A stretch of 64,000 nucleotides of DNA from UBA2185 sp964564625. GTDB taxonomy: Bacteria; Desulfobacterota; Syntrophia; Syntrophales; UBA2185. The notes beneath the pieces were generated by a model. The model had not been told where the DNA came from. It made no database searches and saw only the letters and a list, made by a program, of their open reading frames with translations. Each line of letters begins with the position of its first letter. Positions within the stretch are counted from its first letter, which is position 1. The DNA lies in contig CAZMBE010000014.1 in assembly GCA_964564625.1 (NCBI GenBank), positions 1-64,000 on the forward strand, given 5' to 3'. The translations under genes were made by a program, and so were the position numbers. Positions 58,837-64,000 of this stretch are shown piece by piece.

Positions 58837-59949
58837 TCAGCTGATATCAGTTAAAAACTGCCAGTCTTTGTATACCGGCTGGTAACCTTGGGAATAGAGC
58901 ATCGCTGCCATTTCGGATACGTTCCGTTCATCTGATATTTTAAATTGACCGGTTGAGTAATATTCCGACCGGCCACCCACGGCGGTGCATGAGCCTGCCG
59001 ACATTTTTGTGGCTCCCAGTTTAACCAGATGATCCCGCAGTTCAGCACGTTCCCTTGTGGAGATGGTAATCCCGCCCCGGGGCATAAAAAGTCTGAATGC
59101 CAGCATGTACTGAACCAGGTTTTTATCACTTACTTCTACCCTTGGCTGGAATCCGCCCAGGTGCGGGCGCATCCGCGGCAGTGAAATGCTCACCTCAACT
59201 TCGGAGAACATGTTTTGAAGATAGTCCGCGTGCAATCCCGTGAAAAAAGCCTCGGTTCTCCATTGATGTAATCCGAGGAGGGTTCCTATGTTGACGGTTC
59301 TCATTCCCACCCGGCAGGCGCGCTCAGGGGCTTCTATGCGGAAACGGTAGTTTCGTTTCGGACCGGCCGGGTGCATCCGGGCGTATATATCTTCATCGTA
59401 CACCTCCTGGTAGATGGTGAGACCATCCACCCCTGCGTCTATCAACTCTGCGTACTCGTGTTCCTCTAAAGGGTATATTTCAATGCTGATCGAGGTAAAA
59501 TAATGTTTCAGGACTTCAACACAGTCCCTGATATATGATACGGGTGATTCCTTTCTCGATTCTCCGGTAAGAATCAGAATGTGTTTCAAACCACTTGCCG
59601 CGATTATTTCAGCCTCTTTCTCAACCTCGGCACGGGTAAGTTTTTTTCTTTCCAGCGTATTGCTGACCTGGAATCCGCAATATACACAGTGGTTCACACA
59701 ATAATTGGCAAGGTAGAGGGGAGTAAAAAGAAAAACCACCCTGCCAAAGTGCTGGACGGTAAGGCGGTGGGCCCTCTGAGCCATTTCTTCTAAGTAGTTT
59801 TCCGCGTTGGGGGCAAGCAGGGCGAGGTAATCCTGCTCGTGAAGACGATTTTTCCCGATAATATTTTTAATCTCGGCACCGGCAATCCTCGTAAAAACCT
59901 CATCGAAATCGAATGCGCGGCACCTTTGCATTTCTTCGTAAAAACTCAT
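58837..59949 (-). CDS. thiH: 2-iminoacetate synthase
   Basis: 370 residues. The radical SAM motif is in LANYCVNHCVYCGFQ (C-x3-C-x2-C). LILTGESRKESPVSYI and the C-terminal RMRPHLGGFQP and CTAVGGR fit ThiH, which cleaves tyrosine to dehydroglycine for the thiazole ring; this is the anaerobic alternative to ThiO. Between thiG and thiH lies a 150-bp gap with a palindromic repeat. AGGAC... ribosome site is weak. Confidence 0.94.
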   Translation of the reverse strand: MSFYEEMQRCRAFDFDEVFTRIAGAEIKNIIGKNRLHEQDYLALLAPNAENYLEEMAQRAHRLTVQHFGRVVFLFTPLYLANYCVNHCVYCGFQVSNTLERKKLTRAEVEKEAEIIAASGLKHILILTGESRKESPVSYIRDCVEVLKHYFTSISIEIYPLEEHEYAELIDAGVDGLTIYQEVYDEDIYARMHPAGPKRNYRFRIEAPERACRVGMRTVNIGTLLGLHQWRTEAFFTGLHADYLQNMFSEVEVSISLPRMRPHLGGFQPRVEVSDKNLVQYMLAFRLFMPRGGITISTRERAELRDHLVKLGATKMSAGSCTAVGGRSEYYSTGQFKISDERNVSEMAAMLYSQGYQPVYKDWQFLTDIS

Positions 59950-60056
59950 ACACTAAATAATCCTCACGTCCCGCCAGGGTGCGCTCACTCACGCCGCAAC
60001 ACTCAATGGTATAGACGACAGCACTCCATTGGGTACGAGGGGAGGCATAAGGAGTT

Positions 60057-60078
60057 CCCTCCTTTTGACAAAGGAGGG
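60057..60078. repeat. CCCTCCTTT-TGAC-AAAGGAGGG hairpin in the thiG-thiH gap
   Basis: A perfect 9-bp palindrome followed by CAGGGGGGATTT, of the dispersed CCTCCCTTTGT/AAAGGGGGGAT repeat type. It lies within the thi operon, in the 150-bp intergenic region 59950-60099. Confidence 0.55.
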
Positions 60079-60099
60079 CAGGGGGGATTTCCTGATTCC

Positions 60100-60873
60100 T
60101 TATGCATCCCTTAAAAATCCCGTCAGAGGTGAAGATGCTCGGGCTATGTCCATAATTTCCCCAGGCCCTGAAAGGTAGGCCGTACGTCCTGCTTTCACAG
60201 CCATGCCGAAGGCCTTGGCCATAGCGATAGGATCACTGGCAGTGGCGATTGCAGTATTCACCAACACAGCTGCCACTCCCATTTCCATGGCTTCCGCTGC
60301 CTCGGAGGGGCGCCCTATTCCGGCATCCACAATGATGGGAAGATTTATTTCTTCAACCAAGATACTCACCAGTTCCTTGGTTCTAAGCCCGCGGTTGCTG
60401 CCGATTGGTGAACCAAGGGGCATTACTGCCGCCGCTCCCGCAGCAACCAAAGTCTTTGCCGCCATCAGGTCCGGGCTCATATAGGGGAGCACCACAAATC
60501 CTTCAGCGGCGAGGATCTCCGTGGCCTTAATGGTCTCGAAATTGTCCGGAAGCAGGTACCTGTTGTCAGTGATTACCTCGATCTTTACCCAGTTTCCGCA
60601 CCCGGCTGCCTTGGCCAGTCTTGCGATCCGAACTGCTTCCTGGGCATTCCTGGCTCCTGAGGTATTGGGCATCAGGATGCAGTCCTTGGGGACAAACGCA
60701 GCGATATTTTCCTCCTCGTATTCCATGTCCACGCGCCGCAGGGCTACCGTTACAACCTGTGCTTCCGAAGCCTTGACAACGTCGGGGATTAATTTATTGG
60801 AAGAAAACTTGCCGGTTCCCAAAAAAAGCCTGCTGGTCAATTCCCGGTTTCCGATCTTTAATATGTCTCCCAC
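60100..60873 (-). CDS. thiG: Thiazole synthase
   Basis: 257 residues from GTG 60873, seven codons into the longest frame and set by GGGAGGGGGG in the end of thiS. SRLFLGTGKFSSNKL, VTVALRRVDME, LPNTSGARNAQEAV-like MPNTSGARNAQEA, and VMPLGSPIGSNRGLRTKELV are ThiG blocks. It forms the thiazole phosphate from deoxyxylulose-5-phosphate, dehydroglycine and ThiS-thiocarboxylate. It overlaps thiS by a few bases of leader only. Confidence 0.95.
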   Translation of the reverse strand: MGDILKIGNRELTSRLFLGTGKFSSNKLIPDVVKASEAQVVTVALRRVDMEYEEENIAAFVPKDCILMPNTSGARNAQEAVRIARLAKAAGCGNWVKIEVITDNRYLLPDNFETIKATEILAAEGFVVLPYMSPDLMAAKTLVAAGAAAVMPLGSPIGSNRGLRTKELVSILVEEINLPIIVDAGIGRPSEAAEAMEMGVAAVLVNTAIATASDPIAMAKAFGMAVKAGRTAYLSGPGEIMDIARASSPLTGFLRDA

Positions 60874-60877
60874 GTGC

Positions 60878-61078
60878 TTACCCCCCTCCCACAAACCTTA
60901 AAATTTCCAGCCGGTCAGCTTCTTTGAGAACGATGTGGTCCCAAATCTCCTTCTTGATCAGGTCGTAATTGTACTCCACAATGACGGTAGCGGGATTGAG
61001 AGCTTTTTGCGCAATAAGACCGGCTATTGTTGCACCTTCTTGTATAACTTCTTCCTTGCCGTTGAGAATAATTTTCAC
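60878..61078 (-). CDS. thiS: Sulfur carrier protein ThiS
   Basis: 66 residues from GTG 61078, with GGGGGTAATACT upstream; the longer frame would run through the riboswitch region. MKIILNGKEEVIQEGATIAGLI, then VEYN and LEILRFVGGG; the C-terminal Gly-Gly is adenylated and made into the sulfur-donating thiocarboxylate. First gene of the thiSGHE operon under a TPP riboswitch. No thiF is in the window. Confidence 0.93.
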   Translation of the reverse strand: MKIILNGKEEVIQEGATIAGLIAQKALNPATVIVEYNYDLIKKEIWDHIVLKEADRLEILRFVGGG

Positions 61079-61200
61079 AGTATTACCCCCGGATGCACAG
61101 AGCCTCTTTCCAAAATAAAAAAGCCTACCACCATGGGTAAGCTTTCTATTCATATATATGCCAGTGACTGTACAATGCAACCGGCAACTCAGTTTCTGCT

Positions 61201-61275
61201 TCCCTACGATGGCATTACCCATATCAGGTTCAGAGGGTTGAGATCATTCTCTCTCAGCCTTGCAGCACCCCCAGC
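61201..61275 (-). ncRNA. TPP riboswitch (THI element)
   Basis: On the minus strand: GGGGGTGC...GGCTGAGAG, ACCCTCTGAACCTGAT, GGGTAATGCC and CGTAGGGA, the conserved TPP aptamer blocks. It precedes thiS by about 120 bp and should repress the thi operon when thiamine pyrophosphate is abundant. The P3 and P4 regions are in the usual order. Confidence 0.95.
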
Positions 61276-61296
61276 TCAACTATTCACTTTTGATGT

Positions 61297-61325
61297 TGTA
61301 TATTGTATATGTTCACAGTTGTCAA
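61297..61325 (-). promoter_or_regulatory. Promoter of the thi operon
   Basis: Minus strand: TTGACA (61325-61320), 17-bp spacer, TATACA (61302-61297). Transcription would start near 61290, just before the TPP aptamer. Confidence 0.7.
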
Positions 61326-61353
61326 GGTAGAATTAATGTGAGTTCCTTTACTC

Positions 61354-61383
61354 TTGACATGCGCGTTATTTCTTTCTTATACT
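61354..61383 (+). promoter_or_regulatory. Promoter of the ferritin-like gene
   Basis: TTGACA (61354-61359), 18-bp spacer, TATACT (61378-61383), back to back with the thi promoter (29 bp between the -35 boxes). Confidence 0.75.
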
Positions 61384-61451
61384 TGGCATGCAACGAGGAT
61401 CTTGTTTGTTCAAGCCAATAGTTTAACATACAATATGCAAGGAGGTGGCGT

Positions 61452-61988
61452 ATGGTTCAGAGTTCACGGGAACAGAGAAAAAAGAAGGTGATAGAAGCGC
61501 TGAATAAAGCGCGTTCTATGGAGTTGCAGGCCATCCATCAATATATGAATCAGCACTATAACCTGGATGACATGGACTATGGTGATCTGGCTGCGAAAGT
61601 AAAACTCATCGCCATCGATGAAATGCGCCATGCAGAAATGTTTGCCGAACGGATCAAGGAACTCGGCGGGGAGCCGACGGCCGAACCGGCAGAGAAAGTG
61701 GTAAAAGGACAAAAGGTTGAAGTCATCTTTCCCTTTGATGCGGAACTCGAAGACGATACCATGGATGTCTACAATCAGTTTTTGCTGATCTGCAGAGAGA
61801 ATGGAGACAGTACCAGCATGAAGCTTTTTGAGACCATTGTTGACGAAGAGCAGGTACACTTTAATTATTTTGATAACGTCAGCGATCATATCAAGAAGCT
61901 CGGCGCCGCATATCTTGCTCAGATTGCGGGTACTCCGGCCGATACGGGACCGCCTTCCAAGGGTTTTGTCACAGGGCAGGCAGGATAG
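61452..61988 (+). CDS. bfr: Bacterioferritin/ferritin-like protein
   Basis: 178 residues with a four-helix-bundle pattern. Likely di-iron residues are E24 (RSMELQAIHQYMNQHYN), E57 and H60 (DEMRHAE), and E133/H136 (EEQVH); a third acidic residue is not clear. The C-terminus is short and Gly-rich (PPSKGFVTGQAG). It may store iron or act in peroxide defence. A strong promoter and AAGGAGGTGGCGT ribosome site lie upstream and a terminator follows. Confidence 0.88.
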   Translation: MVQSSREQRKKKVIEALNKARSMELQAIHQYMNQHYNLDDMDYGDLAAKVKLIAIDEMRHAEMFAERIKELGGEPTAEPAEKVVKGQKVEVIFPFDAELEDDTMDVYNQFLLICRENGDSTSMKLFETIVDEEQVHFNYFDNVSDHIKKLGAAYLAQIAGTPADTGPPSKGFVTGQAG

Positions 61989-62003
61989 CAGTAAAAACAG
62001 AAA

Positions 62004-62050
62004 AGGGACAGCGTACGCCAGTATATCGAGAAGCGCTGTCCCTGTTTTTT
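62004..62050 (+). terminator. Intrinsic terminator after the ferritin-like gene
   Basis: AGGGACAGCG (62004-62013) and CGCTGTCCCT (62034-62043) perfect 10-bp arms, then GTTTTTT. The stem has the GGGACAG core found in other palindromes here. Confidence 0.8.
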
Positions 62051-62207
62051 GTTCAGCCTTATACACACTCCGCCATTCCCCTTTACTCCGGTCAGGGCTT
62101 CGGTTCACCGGAATTACATTTTTTTACCTGTTGCGAACCAACCCGTGTGTAAAAGGGGTAAATGAAGGGCGCTATGCTCGTAATACACTAACTCAAAGGG
62201 AAAATTT

Positions 62208-63032
62208 ATGAGCTATGCAATGATTGATTGGGAGAAATGCAAGCGCGACGGCATATGTGTGGAAACATGTCCAATGGGACTGATTGAACAGGAGAATGAC
62301 GCATCTTTCCCTACCCCGGAAGGCGATGCAGAAGATCTGTGCGTGGAATGTGGCCATTGTGTGGCCGTATGCCCCCATGGTGCATTGTCGTTAAAGTCCA
62401 TAACTCCAGAGCAATGCCCGCCGGTGCGCAGGGAATGGTTGCTGTCTCCTGAACAGGCTGAACACTTTCTGCGTTCCAGAAGGTCCATACGGGCATATAA
62501 GGACAAGCGGGTAGAAAAGGAACTCATTACGAGATTAATTAAAATTGCTCGCTACGCGCCGTCCGGCCACAACAGCCAGCCGGTACAATGGCTTGTCATT
62601 CATGAAAGCAAGGAAGTGCAAAAATTAGCAGGCATTGTTATTGACTGGATGCGTTTTATGGTAACTCATCAGCCTGGCTTCGCGAATTTTCTGCATATGG
62701 ATCGGGTTGTGGACAGATGGGAAAAAGGCAGAGATGCGGTATGCCGGAAAGCGCCCCATGTAATTGTTGCTCATGCATCCAAGGAAAACCGCATGGCTCC
62801 TGCCGCCTCCACCATTGCCCTGGCGTATCTCGAACTGGCTGCGCCTTCATTCGGTCTTGGCGCCTGCTGGGCAGGTTACTTTAACGCCGCCGCTGCACTC
62901 TGGCCCCCTATGCACAAGGCATTGATGTTGCCGGAAGACCATGCGAGCTTCGGCGCCATGATGATAGGATACCCGAAGCATACGTATCACCGGCTTCCCC
63001 TCAGGAAAGAGCCTCAAATTCTATGGCGATGA
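62208..63032 (+). CDS. Ferredoxin-nitroreductase fusion
   Basis: 274 residues. N-terminal ferredoxin (about 1-65) with clusters CKRDGICVETCP and CVECGHCVAVCP; the first lacks the second Cys, which is Asp in CKRDGIC. C-terminal nitroreductase-fold FMN domain (about 80-270) with RRSIRAYKDKRVEKELITRLIKIARYAPSGHNSQPVQW and SFGLGACWAGYF. Family members reduce nitro groups or other substrates with FMN; the ferredoxin suggests direct ferredoxin input. AAAGGGAAAATTT precedes the start. Confidence 0.9.
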   Translation: MSYAMIDWEKCKRDGICVETCPMGLIEQENDASFPTPEGDAEDLCVECGHCVAVCPHGALSLKSITPEQCPPVRREWLLSPEQAEHFLRSRRSIRAYKDKRVEKELITRLIKIARYAPSGHNSQPVQWLVIHESKEVQKLAGIVIDWMRFMVTHQPGFANFLHMDRVVDRWEKGRDAVCRKAPHVIVAHASKENRMAPAASTIALAYLELAAPSFGLGACWAGYFNAAAALWPPMHKALMLPEDHASFGAMMIGYPKHTYHRLPLRKEPQILWR

Positions 63033-63206
63033 TCATGTTCACCAAAACGTCCTTTTCACACTGTCGTAATGAAAGAGGCTGTCAGGGGGTTCTTATAGAA
63101 AACTCTGCGTTTAGACTCATTTCAGTGTCGCATATACAGCTGTTTAGTGGCTGTTGAAAGCATTGAGGATTCAGGACCAAAAGATGCCCGGTCAGGCGGA
63201 CCCCAT

Positions 63207-63500
63207 CTATTTGCTTTCAGTGACAGCATATCCTCGTGCTGAAAGATCATTCAAAACTTCGCCAGGAGAAAATGTCCAAAACTCTATAACCTTCTTTATT
63301 GTGTCGTCTTCGTGGACAAACACAAATCTTTTATTGATCAATCCCTTTTTGAACACTATAGCTTTAATGTCTTCTCTTCTAAATCGAACTTCCCGAATAC
63401 CGATGCTTATCGTGATTCCATCATCCCGGATCGTCAATTTTCCGAAAGGCCAAGAAGAGGTTATCATGCCGATTTTTCCCCCGCCAGTGTGCTCGCTCAT
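63207..63500 (-). CDS. Small hypothetical beta-rich protein
   Basis: 97 residues from ATG 63500, with TTAGGAAAGC directly upstream. The text WPFGKLTIRDDGITISIGIREVRFRREDIKAIVFKKGL and KRFVFVHEDDTIKKVIEFWTFSPGEVLNDLSARG suggests a small beta-sheet domain of the PH-like or DUF type; no function known. The 174 bp between it and the nitroreductase (63033-63206) and the 198 bp after it (63501-63698) show no gene. Confidence 0.7.
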   Translation of the reverse strand: MSEHTGGGKIGMITSSWPFGKLTIRDDGITISIGIREVRFRREDIKAIVFKKGLINKRFVFVHEDDTIKKVIEFWTFSPGEVLNDLSARGYAVTESK

Positions 63501-63698
63501 GCTTTCCTAACCTTGCTTGTCTCGTGTGTTTTCTTTGTCTTAGCCCGCATAACAATTAATTAACGAGCTTCGCTCTTCCCGGTATTTTGAGCATCAGATG
63601 AATACAACTTCTTTTTCCCTGAAGGTCAGTCTGAAATGATTGATCCGCATGGCCTGAAACAAGAGGCGGCTTTAAATCACATGCCGGATAAATTTGTT

Positions 63699-63935
63699 CT
63701 AATATTTATATATCTTACTTATTCCTATGAACAGCAGGACTATACCGATGGTGGTGAATGCCAGGTTTATCCATTTGATCCAATGTGGAGCAGCGCGGTC
63801 TTCCTTGCGTAAAACTCCCCATGTCCAGAGACTGCCTAAGGCCACGACGACAGCAAGAATCATATGCGTGGGGTGTCCGGTCATGTAAAACAGGAACGCC
63901 GCGACAGCACTTATCAGTACGGAAAGAAATCCCAT
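63699..63935 (-). CDS. Small two- to three-helix membrane protein
   Basis: 78 residues from ATG 63935 with GAAAAGGGAAAAGACT upstream. Hydrophobic segments about 3-19, 25-42 and 55-74 (INLAFTTIGIVLLFIGISKIY). I recognise no family. It is the last gene in the window; nothing else is seen up to 64000. Confidence 0.65.
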   Translation of the reverse strand: MGFLSVLISAVAAFLFYMTGHPTHMILAVVVALGSLWTWGVLRKEDRAAPHWIKWINLAFTTIGIVLLFIGISKIYKY

Positions 63936-64000
63936 AGTCTTTTCCCTTTTCTTTTTCCAACAATGACAAAGTCCAAGTTCATATGAAGATTGTAATAGAC

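Noticed and set aside
1..64000. CRISPR arrays, rRNA or tRNA genes, complete insertion sequences
   Set aside because: No regularly spaced direct repeats, no tRNA T-arm/anticodon pattern and no full transposase frame were seen.

Overview
The window looks like chromosome from a strictly anaerobic, probably syntrophic member of the Desulfobacterota (old Deltaproteobacteria, Syntrophales/Syntrophorhabdus-like). This is inference from gene content: two tungsten/molybdopterin aldehyde:ferredoxin oxidoreductases, one with a four-cluster ferredoxin; an ADP-forming acyl-CoA synthetase; an acyl-CoA carboxylase beside alcohol dehydrogenases; ferredoxin-thioredoxin reductase; a desulforedoxin-like protein; a UGA-encoded selenoprotein; and a CFI-box-CTERM protein. 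There are no rRNA or tRNA genes, no CRISPR array and no complete transposon.

Layout. 1-4.7 kb: the start of a CitE-like lyase, a DUF4197 protein, a secreted papain-like/CFI-box protein coupled to a HEAT-repeat protein, and a Crp/Fnr regulator with a perfect TTGAT-N4-ATCAA box in the divergent gap. 4.7-14.9 kb (almost all minus strand): PanE-type reductase, amidohydrolase, desulforedoxin-like protein with a histone-like tail, hydrolase, exported Pcm with a membrane spermidine-synthase-like protein, pyruvoyl arginine decarboxylase, HtrA protease, then a cyclic-nucleotide-binding protein followed by a selenoprotein whose UGA codon breaks the reading frame. 15-22 kb: NlpC/P60 lipoprotein, ADP-forming acyl-CoA synthetase, ElbB, TruA, patatin and thioesterase. 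22.3-23.8 kb is a decayed accessory patch: a lipoprotein gene with an internal stop, an orphan ORF, palindromes and a frameshifted, truncated integron-integrase remnant. 23.9-35 kb: PIF1-type helicase fused to a WYL domain, Hsp33, radical SAM protein, glucan phosphorylase, DUF1846 and HisF.

35.2-47.5 kb is the metabolic core, all on the plus strand. A tight six-gene operon (Zn-alcohol dehydrogenase, SCP2-like protein, two tandem Fe-ADH paralogues of which one has lost metal ligands, carboxyltransferase, biotin carboxylase/BCCP) is followed by an RdgC-like protein and then by AOR + polyferredoxin + glutaredoxin + ferredoxin:thioredoxin reductase. The likely logic is alcohol/aldehyde/acyl-CoA interconversion tied to low-potential ferredoxin and thiol redox; the substrate cannot be read from sequence.

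47.5-64 kb: secreted repeat protein, HD protein, RNase D, a second AOR under its own promoter with an operator-like palindrome, TypA, a cobalamin riboswitch that now leads only into a 52-codon ORF, an orphan FlgC-like protein, EamA transporter, J-domain protein, and the thiSGHE operon behind a TPP riboswitch. The thi promoter is back to back with a strong promoter for a ferritin-like protein. The window ends with a ferredoxin-nitroreductase and two small hypothetical genes.

Starts were moved from the longest ORF wherever a Shine-Dalgarno or family alignment favoured an internal codon. All functional calls come from reading motifs by eye; no database search was run.
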